Source: Cercis canadensis
Lineage: Eukaryota; Streptophyta; Magnoliopsida; Fabales; Fabaceae
DNA length: 64,000 bases
Direction of reading: 5' to 3'
Assembly (NCBI GenBank): GCA_003255065.1
Contig: QAOA01005733.1
Location: 74,835-138,834 of the forward strand
The position numbers and the translations under genes were made by a program. Below are positions 33,531 to 44,978 of the stretch, piece by piece. The notes beneath the pieces were generated by a model, which was not told where the DNA came from, did not search any database, and saw only the letters and a program-made list of their open reading frames with translations. Numbering within the stretch: position 1 is the stretch's first letter; each line of letters starts with the position of its first letter.

Positions 33531-34477
33531 AGGGTAAGATAAAGCAGTAATGACATCAATTTTAGCAGGATCTACTCAACCCCCTTTCTAGACACTACAT
33601 GACCTAAAATTATACCTTGCTCTACCATGAAATGACATTTTTCAAACTTTAAGACAAAGTTAGTCTCAATATAGCGATGCAGCACTCTAGCTAAGCTATT
33701 CAGACAGGCATCAAAAGAAGAACCATAGACAGTAAAATCGTCCATAAACACCTCCATACACTCCTTTAAAAAATCAGAGAATATACTTACCATGCACCGC
33801 TGGAAGGTACCAGGGGCGTTGTAAAGGCCGAAAGGCATCCGCTAGTAAGCAAACGTGCCGAAGGGACATGTAAAAGCGGTCTTCTCTTGATCCTCCGGTG
33901 CAATATGAATCTGGAAGTATCCAGTGTAGCCATCCAGGAAGCAGTAATGCGATTTCCCAGCTAACCGCTCCAGCATTTGATCGATGAACGGAATGGGGTA
34001 ATGATCCTTCCTGGTGGCTTGATTCAGCCTCCTATAATCGATGCAAACCCGCCAGCTGTTCTGCACTCGGGTAGGTAGTAGCTCGTTGTTCTGGTTTGCC
34101 ACCACTGTGACCCCAGATTTCTTCGAGATGACCTGCACCGGGCTCACCCAAGTGCTGTCAGATATAGGATAAATAATGCCAGCTTGCAGAAGCTTGGTCA
34201 CCTCCTTCTTTACCATGTCCAGAATTAGAGGATTTAATCGCCTTTAGGGTTGCATCACTGTTTTAGCGCCATCTTCAAGTAATATGCGATGCATGCATGT
34301 AGATGGACTAATGCCAGGAATATCTGCTAACGTCCAGCCAATAGCTTGCTTGTGCTCTCTCAAGATCAGTAGCAGTCTCTCTTCTTGTTCAGGAAGTAAA
34401 TTGTTAGCCACAATCACAGGAAGCTGCTCTGGAGATGCCAAATACGCATACTTCAGATGCTTAGGCAGATGCTTCAA
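33531..34477 (-). pseudogene. Copy A reverse transcriptase
   Basis: From the right: 'LAYLASPEQ'-type entry with 'RLLLILREHKQAIGWTLADI' (34477-34244), 'WRVCIDYRRLNQATRKDHYP' and 'HYCFLDGYTGYFQIHIAPED' (34216-33842), then 'MEVFMDDFTVYGSSFDACLN' with the FMDD catalytic box (33838-33572). Domain order is complete, though the frame is interrupted. Confidence 0.88.
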
Positions 34478-34492
34478 CTCTAGCTTGGGTGG

Positions 34493-35635
34493 CTACACTG
34501 CAGAGGGCAGTAATCTAGGTGGCTGAATTCCAATCTCTGCAGACTGAATCTCCTCATGAACAACAGTTACTGCTTGCTCTAGGGAACCAGAGTCATCATC
34601 ACATAAGAAGGTGGAGATCTCAGCACAAATAGCACAGACAGAATCACCATCACAATTAGTACAAGATTGACACTGAATAGAATCATCAAAACCAGCCAAA
34701 TCAGGTAAATCAGCACACAAATGATGGTAGACATCCTCAACCAAATCATCAATCACATCAATGTGAAAAATAGAATGCTCATCCATGGGATGCTTCATAG
34801 CATCAAAAATATTGAACTGCACAACAGAGTCGTCAAACTCCATGGATAGAGTTCCCGCAGTCTTGAGAAATGGTCTGCCCAGAATGAGTGAAGCCTTGCT
34901 GGATTGTGACTGTCCCTCCTTCTCTAGAATGTAGAAATCTGTAGGAAAGATCATCTCATCAACTCTAACCAACACATCTTCAATCAATCCAGCTGGATAA
35001 GCACTGCTCCTGTTGGCTAACTAAATCACAACTCCTGTGGCATTCAAAGGTCCAAGCCCGAGGGAACTGAAAACAGACATAAGCATGACATTTATAGAAG
35101 CGCCTAGATCTAGCATGACATGCTCAAACATGGAATTTCCTATAACACATGGAATTGTGAAAGTTCCTAGATCCTTGCACTTCTGGGGCAGAGGCTGAAT
35201 AAGGGCTGAGACATTTTGACTCATGCTGATTCGCTCATTGCCCTTCAGCCGCCTCCTCTGGGTGCATAATTCCTTAAGAAATTTGACATCTTTAGGAATT
35301 TGCTTGATAGCATCCAACAATGGAATGTTAACTTCCACTTTCCTGAAAGTCTCTAGAAGCTCCCTATCCTTCTCAGTCTTATCTTGCTTCTTGGACTGAT
35401 TGACTCTCTGTGGAAAGGGAAGAGCTACTGCAGGCATCTTGCTGTCAGGTGAAAGGGTGGTTGGCTCAGAAACCGCTTTCTCTGTCAGTTGGGACTCGCT
35501 TGCAGGTTGAGGCTCGACTGGGACTTGCAAGGATTTGCCAGACCTCAGTGTGGTAGCACTCACATCACTCCCATTTGGATTGGGAATTGTCTGTGAAGGA
35601 AGTTTACTAGAACCCTTAGACTGCAACTGACTCAC
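34493..35635 (-). pseudogene. Copy A protease and gag-protease linker
   Basis: The right part is a serine/proline/lysine-rich linker ('ATTLRSGKSLQVPVEPQPAS', the LRSGK phrase being typical of Athila). 'IPCVIGNSMFEHVMLDLGAS' with the D-x-G-A-S active-site layout marks the protease, followed by 'ASLILGRPFLKTAGTLSMEF'. The left end is acidic and cysteine-containing. Confidence 0.85.
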
Positions 35636-35727
35636 CGATTATGCCAATTGCCCAATCTGCGTTTCCAGATTCTGCATGGTGGACTTTGCCCTCTGTTGGA
35701 ATTGAATGTTGCTAGTGGCCATCTGCT

Positions 35728-37126
35728 TCACCAAATATTCCAATGAAGGCTCAGGTTTGGATGTTGAGGGGCCGACTGGCTGCATAGAATGCTGTTGGAA
35801 TGGTGGCCTAGTTTGTTGAAACTGGCTCTACCTGGCTGGTTGAAATTGGTTTTGTTGTTGGTATGGTTGCCTATACTACTGCTGCTGCTGCTGTTGGGAG
35901 GACTGTTGTTGTGGTGCTGCAGCATTGCCATATCGAAAATTTGAATGATCCCTCCAACCAGGGTTGTAAGTGTTGGAGTACGGATCATATCTAGGCTACT
36001 GCTGCGGTTGGTATTGGGGTCTACCAGGAAAAACACCTGCTGCAGCTACAGAGGGATCCTGAAATCTAGAATCTCCATCTTGAAGTGTAGGGCACGCATT
36101 TGTCGGATGAGATGGACAAGCGCAAATGCCACACAAGCTTGCAGGTTGAGGTGTAGGTACTTGTTGCCCCACTGCCAACTACCTCACCAAGGAGATCAAT
36201 TCATCAAGTCTGTGCTCCATTCTTTGTTGGTTAGCAAGTGATACACCAACTTCATTGACTCCCCTGGTGGAATGAATCATCCTGACACCAAACTGCTAGG
36301 AATTTTCAGCCATATTCGAAATCAAAGCTCTGGCAGCAGCTGGTGTTTTATCCACTAATGCTCCTCCACTCGCAGAATCAATGTTACTTCTATCCGGAGG
36401 TGACAAGCCCTCATAGAAATATTGTATTAAAAGCTGATCACTTATTTGATGGTGAAGGCAGCATGAGCACAGCTTGGTAAACTTCTCCCAATACTCATGC
36501 AATGTCTCCCCTGACAGTTGCCTTATGTCACATATGTCTTTTTGAATGACAACAATCCTTGATGCAGGGAAGAACTTTGCCAAAAATAGCTTCTTCATAT
36601 CATTCCAATTTTTGACTGAACCTTGTGATAAGTAGAAGAGCCAATCCTTAGCTGCATCAGCAAGGGAGAAAGGGAATGCTCTCAACTTGATATGCTCTTC
36701 AGAGATTCCTTGTGGTCTCATTGTTAAACAAACCACATGGAATTCCTTGAGATGTTTATGAGGATCTTCACCTACAAGACCATGAAACTTTGGCAGCAAG
36801 TGTATCAATCCAGATTTCAATTCGAAAGCAGTATCAATTTCAGGATATTGGATCCCTAAAGGTTGATAAGCAACATCAGGGGTAGCCAATTCCTTAAGAG
36901 TTCTATCCCTAGCTTGCATATTATTATTATTTCCAGCCCTGTTAGCATTATCAGCTCTATTAGCTTCATCAACAGGATCAGCAACAGGAATAACAATAGG
37001 AGGTCTATTGTCAGCCATGGTTGGTTCTAAACTATCAACAGCCCTATGTGCTCTATTAAGTGTATGCAAGGTTCTCTCTATTTCAGGGTCTACTTCTAGT
37101 AATTCAAAAGGAGAAGACCTAGTCAT
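35728..37126 (-). pseudogene. Copy A gag
   Basis: Starts MTRSSPFELLEVDPEIERTL at 37126. A 276-residue open frame covers matrix/capsid-like regions, with 'LLPKFHGLVGEDPHKHLKEF', 'GISEEHIKLRAFPFSLADAA' and 'KKLFLAKFFPASRIV', the retrotransposon-gag domain. Downstream pieces hold a cysteine-rich segment ('LCGICACPSHPTNACPTLQD', a zinc-knuckle-like region) and a Q/N-rich tail encoded by gctgctgctgctg repeats near 35880. Gag forms the particle shell. Confidence 0.88.
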
Positions 37127-37767
37127 ACACCATGCAAATAAGTGGCTAAATGGCTAAACACACAAAAATGACAGAATTTGGCTAAAACAGAAACACAACA
37201 AAAGCACAAAACAAAGGTAAAAATACACTAAAATAAGACTAGAAAAGGTATCTAAAAATTTTTAAAAAATTTTCTACCACCACAGCATGAAAGCTAGATG
37301 AAAATGGAACTCAAAAATCAAATAAAAAATCTTTAAAAAATAGAAAAGTGGTCAAAACAGTGGAATTTAGCTTAAAAAGGAAGACATCATAGCCATTAGC
37401 TGTGACTATTAGTTTTTAGCCCCTTTTTCCTTCAACTGACCAAGTTTCAGGTCAATCAGAGCACAAAATTTTGGCCGGAACAATACAACTGAAAATCACT
37501 AATTCAAGCCAAATCAAAGGGAAAACAAGGAAAAATGGAACCAAATCAACATGATTCACACAAGGACAACCTAAAACATTGAGGGGAACCTCAAAACAAG
37601 AAAAACAGTGGCCACAACTCTCACACAGAATAGATACTTGGTCAAAAAGTAATGAAAAAGTGGCCAAAACCCTAAAAAGAACACAAACTCACACCCAAGC
37701 AGGGTGAATTAGGGGGAAATTAAAAGTCATTTTTACTACTAATAATATTGATTCAAAGATAGAACAA
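37127..37767 (-). other. Copy A leader
   Basis: Untranslated region between primer site and gag start, about 640 bp, A-rich on the plus strand. The 71-codon frame 37667-37452 also occurs in copy B (46848-46633) in the same place with few changes, but it has no known domain and I do not call it a gene. Confidence 0.65.
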
Positions 37768-37785
37768 TCCCCGGCAACGGCGCCA
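37768..37785 (-). other. Primer binding site, copy A (tRNA-Asp type)
   Basis: On the minus strand TGGCGCCGTTGCCGGGGA, five bases after the LTR end. This is the standard Athila primer site, complementary to the 3' end of tRNA-Asp. Confidence 0.92.
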
Positions 37786-37790
37786 AAATT

Positions 37791-39205
37791 TGTTGAGCTG
37801 CCGAGGCTCCTCAAATTAGTGAAAGTTTAAGGTCGGTTTACCTAAGCTACTTGTAGCATAAGGCAACCCTAAGTCGAACCAAATGATTATTCTATTTAGT
37901 GAATCAGTTTTAAGAACATATAAACATGAGGGTTTTGTTTGTTTTAGTGATTAATAGAAATTAATTATAAGTGGTAAACCTAAAGGAAAACAACCAATCC
38001 AAGTCTAACTGATTCTGATTTTAATCCATCCTTGATTTCCAAGGATCCATTTAATTATTAACCATGTTCTTGGCCTTAGAAAACATCAAGAAGTCTCTCA
38101 GTCCTCTATGGATATCCACTGGTTAAGCAACCAGAATTCGGATCAACAGGAGACTAAATGAATTAAGCAAACATTCAAGTCCAGTTTAACCTAAGTCCAG
38201 AATCCAGCCAAGGGTAATTAATCCGTCCAAAAGCTTAGAACCATTAATTAACCATGCAATCCTCTTTTATCACATGCAAACAGAATATGAAAATCCAAAT
38301 CCGAATTAAGCAATTCAAATAGAATATTTAGAGGATTGAAAGAACTTGACTAACAACTAAAGGAATAACAACAAAGCATAATCTCAGAATTAATAATCAG
38401 AACAACCAAAACCTGGATTGATTGGAGTATTTAGCCCTCTATGAACAAGAGAAGCCAAGTTCTTACAAAATATCTAGAGAGAAAACTTAAAGACTAAGAA
38501 AACTTAAAAAGCTGTCTAAAAATATCTTAAGTCTTCATTCTGATTTCGGCTGCCTCCTTCTGCACATATAGACCTTCAAAAATGCATGCACACCCAAATT
38601 GCCCTTAGGTCACACTGATTTCCATGGGCCTTAGCTTTCATTGGGCTTTGGTTTGGGCTCAATTGGACTTGTCATGAAGAAGTTAGGCCCATTTAAGTGC
38701 CAACAGGTTCCTGGAACCATCAACCAACTTCGACAGGAAATAAGACCATCTAAACTATATAATCTGGTTAACTGGTCTTCATAACAATTGAAGCTCTATA
38801 GCTTTCGAATGGGACCAGTTTCAAATCCATGTGACATTTGAAGCTCAAGTTATAGCCTAAACACTGCATGCGGGTCAGGATCTTGCGACAGCATCTCTTC
38901 TCTGATTTCCAGGCTGCATATGACCTTTTGGACTTCCGAATTGGCTTTGGAGCCCTGAATGAAAGTTGTAGATAATTCTCTCAGATTTCCTACAAGGTAT
39001 GACTCGAGATTTTTAGATATACAGAACTAAAGATATGCATGAAACACAGAGACAACATAAAATACTCAGTATTGCTGAAAAATGCAATTAGGCACAAATG
39101 GATCCAAAGTCATGAAATGAGGCCCAAGCCCAATCAAATAGACCCAAAAGAGGTTTAAGAAGCTAAATATGAGGGTTAACTACTGTATAAAAAATGTGTT
39201 AATCG
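37791..39205 (-). repeat. Middle Athila LTR shared by copies A and B, 1,415 bp
   Basis: Plus-strand start TGTTGAGCTGCCGAGG next to the primer site of A; plus-strand end 'aaatgtgttaatcg' next to the polypurine tract of B. So the same LTR acts as 5' LTR of A and 3' LTR of B. It differs from the rightmost LTR (46972) by about 3% over the first 260 bp read by eye. Confidence 0.9.
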
Positions 39206-39219
39206 AATTCCTCCACACT
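39206..39219 (-). other. Copy B polypurine tract
   Basis: Minus-strand AGTGTGGAGGAATT abutting the shared LTR; same position and form as at 26003-26016. Confidence 0.85.
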
Positions 39220-40789
39220 TAGCTTTTGCACATCTAGGGCAAAATATAATTCCAAAACTAAGAAAAGAAAGAACAAGGAAACAAAAACAAATTTAAAAAC
39301 TAAAGAATCACCTCCCAATGATATTTAAAATATGCAAAAGTTCATACCACAAGTAAGATGAGCAATTATAAATTCAAGGAAGTCACAGTATTCATGAAAT
39401 AAAATTTCTTCACATCCAAAATCAACAATTAAGGTAACTTCAATTGGAAAATATGAGTCAAGAATGATAAATCCTCACAAGATATACTCTCAATCCCTCA
39501 AGTGTTTAGAAAGTGGGTACTTCACTCAATTAAACTCATGAAGAAATGCACTACCATAAGCTTGCTTATCTTCTACTTCTCTACTACTCAAACAAATGCA
39601 CACACAAATCAAGATGACTTTATTTAAGGTTGTAATAAGGCAAAGGTAAATGAATGAATCAAAATGGATATCGCAAGGTAAATACCCTAAGAGAATAAAA
39701 AAGCATTGGGGAGGAATACAATTAAGAAGTATCAACAAACTTTTCCCATTTTTCCAAACATGTAAAGCATACTCTCTTTTCTTTTCACATATTCTTTCCT
39801 TTTTTTTTTTTCTTTTCCTTTTTCACAATTCTAATTTTTTTTTTTTCTTATGAACCAATTGGCTCTTTTTTTTTTCTTTCTTTCTTTCACATCTCACTTT
39901 GCACATTGCACTATAAATTTCACAACATTTACACTTGCATTATTAATTACCCACAAGCATAAGAGCTCCTCCAAGATAATAAACCAATGCTCTCCCATTC
40001 CCTAAGGTAAGGTAAGAACATGGTTTTTCACATAGGCATATAATGAGCTAAGATCAAAGATAGGCAAATAGGCTCAATGGGGGTAATTAAAGAAAAATAA
40101 TACAAGGTTGGCTATTTGGCAAAGTAGCTAAATCAAGAAAGAATGCCTCAATCATGTTCATGTATGCAAATGAAAATGTAGCCTAAAAAAGAATCAAGCA
40201 AGTTCTAGAGTGAACAAATTCCATGAGTGAAAATCACACAAGAAGGAAAAGAATGACACAAATGCTAAATCCATTCATCAAAAGGCTCAAAACTCACAAG
40301 GCATGTATCTATCAAACTTAATCACCAATCCAACATCTAAAACCAAGCATATGAAATTAAGGATGGAAAACAAATTATTCAATCATGCTATGAACCTTGA
40401 AATGTAATTACTTTAAACTTACAACTTTACAAATTCTACAACATCATTGGAAGGTAATTAAAATAGAAAAATGACAACAAAAACAGAAAAAACAGCAAAA
40501 ATAACAAACAGAAAACAAAAAACAAAAAATAGCAAATTAACAGAAATAGTAAAGTAAACAGAAAACTAATAAACTAAACAGCAATCTCTATGTAAAAACT
40601 AAACTAATCAACTAATCAACTAAACAGAAAATAATAAAACAGCTAAACTACACAGAAATCCTTCCCCCACACTTAAATTTTACATTGTCTTCGATGCAAA
40701 AACTTCAAAAAGTAGCAATATATGACAATTAATAGCAAGCAGTCGCATAAGGACAAGTAAAAATAAAAGAGAAAAAAGAAACATCCTTC
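39220..40789 (-). other. Copy B 3' region between integrase and LTR
   Basis: About 1.6 kb without a convincing open frame on the element strand, similar in order to copy C 26017-27409. T/C-rich block at 39770-39900. A-rich plus-strand runs near 40480-40660 ('aacagaaaacaaaaaacaaa') are simple-sequence-like. No env-like frame seen. Confidence 0.7.
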
Positions 40790-41950
40790 TCAGGGGAGGT
40801 AGATGGCATCTTGCAAGTGGACCTCCTCCACGATGTCCTCCTAAGCACCATCATAGAATGGCTTAAGGTGATGCCCATTCACCTTGAAAGCCTTGCTGGT
40901 GGACTCACTCGCTATCTCGACTGCACCATAAGGAAAAACCTTGATGGCAACAAATGGACCAAGCCACCGAGAGCGGAGCTTACTGGGCATGAGCTTTAGG
41001 CGGGAGTTATACAAGAGAACTTTCTAGCCAATAGAGAACTGCTTCCGCAGCACCATGTTATCGTGAAACCTCTTGGTCTTTTCCTTGTAGATGCGGGAGC
41101 TCTCATAAGCATCCAAACGAAGCTCCTCAAGCTCTTGGAGGTGAAGCTTTCTCTGGGATCCGGCTTGGCTCAAATCAAGGTTGCACTGCTTGACTGCCCA
41201 ATAGGCCTTGTGCTCAAGTTCCACTGGAAGGTGGCATGCTTTGCCAAAAACTATTCGGTAGGGAGACATCCCAATAGGAGTCTTGAAAGCAGCCCGGTAT
41301 GCCCACAGAGCATCATCAAGTCGCAAACTCCAGTCCTTCCTATTAGGTTGGATAGTCTTCTCCAAGATACGCTTAATCTCCCTGTTGGAGACTTCAACTT
41401 GCTCATTGGTCTAAGGGTGGTAAGGGGTGGAAACCTTATGCATGAGGCCATATTTCTTCATTAAAGCCGCATGGTCCGGTTGCAGAAATGTGAACCCTGA
41501 TCACTAATGATGGCCTTAGGAATGCCAAATCTGCAGAAAATGTTTGATCTAACAAAATTCATAACAACTTTAAAATCATCAATACGAGTGGCTTTCGCCT
41601 CCACCCACTTAGACACATAATCCACAGCAAGTAGAATGTAAACAAAATCGAAAAAAATAGGAAAAGGCCCCATAAAGTCAATACCCCAGAAATAAAAAAT
41701 CTCACAGAATAGTAAAGGCTGCTGGGGCATCTTATGCCTATGGGAAATATTCCCGGTTCGCTGACATTGTTCATAAGATTTACAAAATATGTGTGCATCC
41801 CTAAATAAAGTGACCAAATACAATCCAGAGTCTAAGACTTTCCTAGCCGTACGTTGAGGACCAAAATGTCCACCACATGCAAAGGTATGGCAAAAGCTAA
41901 GAACAGACTGAAACTCATTATCAGGCACACATCTCCTAATGATTTGATCA
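40790..41950 (-). pseudogene. Copy B integrase
   Basis: From the right: '[20 protein letters not shown]' and '[20 protein letters not shown]' (zinc domain), 'YFWGIDFMGPFPIFFDFVYI' (core start), '[18 protein letters not shown]', then '[20 protein letters not shown]' and '[20 protein letters not shown]' (core end), and the C-terminal module toward 40800. Complete in domain order. Confidence 0.87.
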
Positions 41951-41961
41951 CTACAAAATTT

Positions 41962-42600
41962 CTAAAGATAGGGATCATCCCACACATAATATTTCGCCTT
42001 ACTTTTTAACTTGTTTATTTGTGCACGTGTGAGGTGTGAGGGCAAAGCATGGGCAACTAGATAATTTACAAGATCTGCATACCATGGAAACTCACCATGC
42101 AACCCTAACAGCTGCTCGTCAGGAAAGGAATCCTGAATGGAGAGTGGATTAGGATCTCGCTCTATGCGGCTCAGGTGGTCAGCAATCAGGTTCTCTGCTC
42201 CACTTTTGTCTCGGATCTCCACATCAAACTCTTGGAGCAGCAACATCCACCTAATCAGTCGTGGCTCGGCATCTGGTTTCTTCAAAAGATACTTTAGCGC
42301 TGTATGATCTGAAAACACCACAACCTTAGAATCTATCAAATAAGACCTGAATTTATCTAATGCAAAAACAATAGATAAGAGTTCTTTTTCGGTGGTTGTG
42401 TAGTTTGCTTGAGCAGCATCTAGAGTTCTTGAAGCATAGTAAACTACATGGGAAACTTTGGCCACTCGCTGCGCCAAGACAGCTCCCAAGGCATAGTTAA
42501 AAGCATCACACATCAGCTCGAATGAGAGTGTCCAATCAAGTGGCTGAATGACGGAGTACTGGTCAGAGCCATTTTCAGGCGGTTGAAAGCTTCCTTGCAC
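41962..42600 (-). pseudogene. Copy B RNase H
   Basis: A 212-residue open frame: '[20 protein letters not shown]' (first catalytic aspartate region), '[20 protein letters not shown]' (catalytic glutamate region), '[20 protein letters not shown]' (second aspartate), '[20 protein letters not shown]' (end). The clearest RNase H in the window. Confidence 0.9.
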
Positions 42601-43646
42601 TTGTGATCAAACAGAAACTCCACATCTTTCTGCAGAAGGCTAGACAGTGGGATGACTATCTTGCTGAAGTCTCTGATAAAGCGTCGGTAAAAACCTGCAT
42701 GTCCAAGAAATGACCGAACTTCTCGCACGCATGTGGGGTAAGATAAAGCAGTAATGACATCAATTTTAGCAGGATCTACCTCAACCCCTTTTCTAGACAC
42801 TACATGGCCTAAAACTATACCTTGCTCTACCATGAATTGACATTTTTCAAAATTTAAGACAAGGTTAGTCTTAATGCAGCGATGCAGTACTCTAGCTAAG
42901 CTATTCAGACAGGCATCAAAAGAAGAACCATAGACAGTAAAATCGTCCATAAACACCTCCATACACTCCTCTAAAAAATCAGAGAATATACTTACCATGC
43001 ATCGCTGGAAGGTACCAGGGGCGTTGCAAAGGCCGAAAGGCATCCCTCGGTAAGCAAACTTGCCGAAGGGACATGTGAAAATGGTATTCTCTTGATCCTC
43101 TAGTGCAATATGAATCTGGAAGTAACCAGTGTAGCCATCCAGGAAGCAGTAATGCAATTTCCCAGCTAACCGCTTCAGCATTTGATCGATGAACGGCAGG
43201 GGATAATGATCCTTCCTGGTGGCTTGATTGAGCCTCCTATAATCGATGCAGACCCGCCAGCTATTCTGCACTCGGGTAGGTAGCAGCTCGTTGTTCTGGT
43301 TTGCCACCACTGTAACCCCGGATTTCTTCGGGACGACCTGCACTGGGCTCACCCAAGTGCTGTCAGATATAGGATAAATGATGCCAGCTTACAGAAGCTT
43401 GGTCACCTCCTTCTTTACCACATCCAGAATTAGAGGATTTAATCGCCTCTGGGGTTGCCTCACTGGTTTAGCGTCATCTTCAAGTAATATGCGATGCATG
43501 CATGTAGATGGACTAATGCCAGGAATATCTGCTAACATCCAGCCAATAGCTTGCTTGTGCTCTCTCAAGATCAGTAGCAGTCTCTCTTCCTGTTTAGGAA
43601 GTAAATTGTTAGCCACAATTACAGAAAGCTGCTCTGCAGATGCCAA
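42513..43646 (-). pseudogene. Copy B reverse transcriptase
   Basis: A 279-residue open frame (43352-42513) plus an N-terminal piece (43646-43389). It shows 'SWRVCIDYRRLNQATRKDHY', 'CFLDGYTGYFQIHIALEDQE', 'MPFGLCNAPGTFQRCMVSIF', 'EVFMDDFTVYGSSFDACLNS' with the FMDD catalytic box, and the thumb 'EVDPAKIDVITALSYPTCVR'. This is the longest surviving RT in the window and the best for placing the element in the Athila lineage. Confidence 0.92.
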
Positions 43647-43777
43647 ATACGCATACTTCAGATGCTTAGGCAGAGCTTCAACTCTAGCTTGGGTGGCTGC
43701 ACTGCAGAGGGCAATAATCTATGTGGCTGAATGTCAATCTCTGTAGACTGAATCTCCTCATGAATAGCAGCTACTGC

Positions 43778-44863
43778 CTACTCTAGGGAACCAGAGTCAT
43801 CATCACGTAAGAAGGTAGAGATCTTAGCACAAATAGCACAGACAGAATCACCGTCACAATCAGTACAAGATTGGCACTGAATAGAATCATCAAAACCAGC
43901 CAAATCAAGTAAATTAGCACACAAATGATGGTAGACATCCTCAACCAAATCATCAATTATATCAATGTGAAAAATAGCATGCTCATCCATAGGATGCTTC
44001 ATAGCATCAAAAATATTAAACTGCACAACAGAATCGCCAAACTCCATGGATAGAGTTCCTGCATACACATCAATCTTGGTCCGCGCAGTCTTGGGGAATG
44101 GTCTGCCCAGAATGAGTGGAGCCTTGCTGGATTGTGACTGTCCCTCCATCTCCAGAATGTAGAAATCAGTAGGGAAGATCAGCTCATTAACTCTGACCAA
44201 CACATCCTCAATCAATCCAGCTGGATAGGCACTGCTCCTATTGACTAACTGAATAAAAACTCCTGTGGCATTCAAGGGTCCAAGCCCGAGGGAACTGAAA
44301 ACAGACATAGTCATGACATTTATAGAAGCGCCTAGATCTTGCATGTCATGCTTAAACTTAGAATTGCCAATAACACATGGAATTGTGAAAGTTCCTGGAT
44401 CCTTGCACTTCTGGGGCAGAGGCTGAATAAGGGCTAAGACATTTTGACTCATGCTGATTCGCGCATTGCCCTTCAACTTCCTTCTCTGGGTGCATAATTC
44501 CTTGAGAAATTTGGCATATTTAGGAATTTGCTTGATAGCATCCAGCAATGGAATGTTAACTTCTACCTTCCTGAATGTCTCCAGAAGCTCCCTATCCTTC
44601 TCAGCCTTATCTTGCTTCTTGGACTGATTGACACTCTGTGGAAAGGGAAGAGCTACTGCAGGCGTCTTGCTCTCAGGTGCAAGGGTGATTGGCTCAGAAA
44701 CTGCTTTCTCTGCCGGTTGGGACTCGCTTGCAAGTTGAGGCTTAGCTGGAACTTGCAAGGATTTGCCAGACCTCAGTGTGATAGCATTCACATTACTCCC
44801 ATTTAGATTGGGAATTGTCTGTGAAGGAAGTTTGGCAGAACCCTTGGACTGCAACTGACTCAC
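43778..44863 (-). pseudogene. Copy B protease and gag-protease linker
   Basis: A 361-residue open frame, the longest in the window. N-terminal third: polar linker with 'AITLRSGKSLQVPAKPQLAS'. Middle: 'RELLETFRKVEVNIPLLDAI' and 'KFLKELCTQRRKLKGNARIS', conserved in Athila. Then 'IPCVIGNSKFKHDMQDLGAS' with the D-x-G-A-S layout, 'INVMTMSVFSSLGLGPLNAT', 'APLILGRPFPKTARTKIDVY'. The C-terminal tail has several cysteines and acidic residues. Confidence 0.9.
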
Positions 44864-44978
44864 TGATTATGCCAATTGCCCAATTTGTGTTTCTAGATTC
44901 TGCATGATGGACTCTGCCCTCTGTTGGAATTGAATGTTGCTGGTGGCCATCTGCTTCACCAAATCTTCCAATGAAGGC

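Larger units (their letters stand above)
31853..39205 (-). mobile_element. Athila copy A
   Basis: Minus-strand order: 5' LTR (39205-37791), primer site, leader, gag, protease, RT, RNase H, integrase up to the border with copy C near 31853. Its 5' LTR is also the 3' LTR of copy B. No 3' region or own 3' LTR is seen. Very similar to copy B throughout (a few percent apart by eye), with about ten interruptions. Confidence 0.85.

Noticed and set aside
37452-37667. 71-codon frame conserved in both Athila leaders (also 46633-46848)
   Set aside because: Conservation is no better than in the surrounding leader, and there is no known domain; the two copies are simply close relatives.
37768-37785. tRNA gene, suggested by similarity to a tRNA 3' end
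   Set aside because: Only 18 bases match, next to an LTR border; this is a primer binding site. The same applies to 252-270 and 54812-54829.
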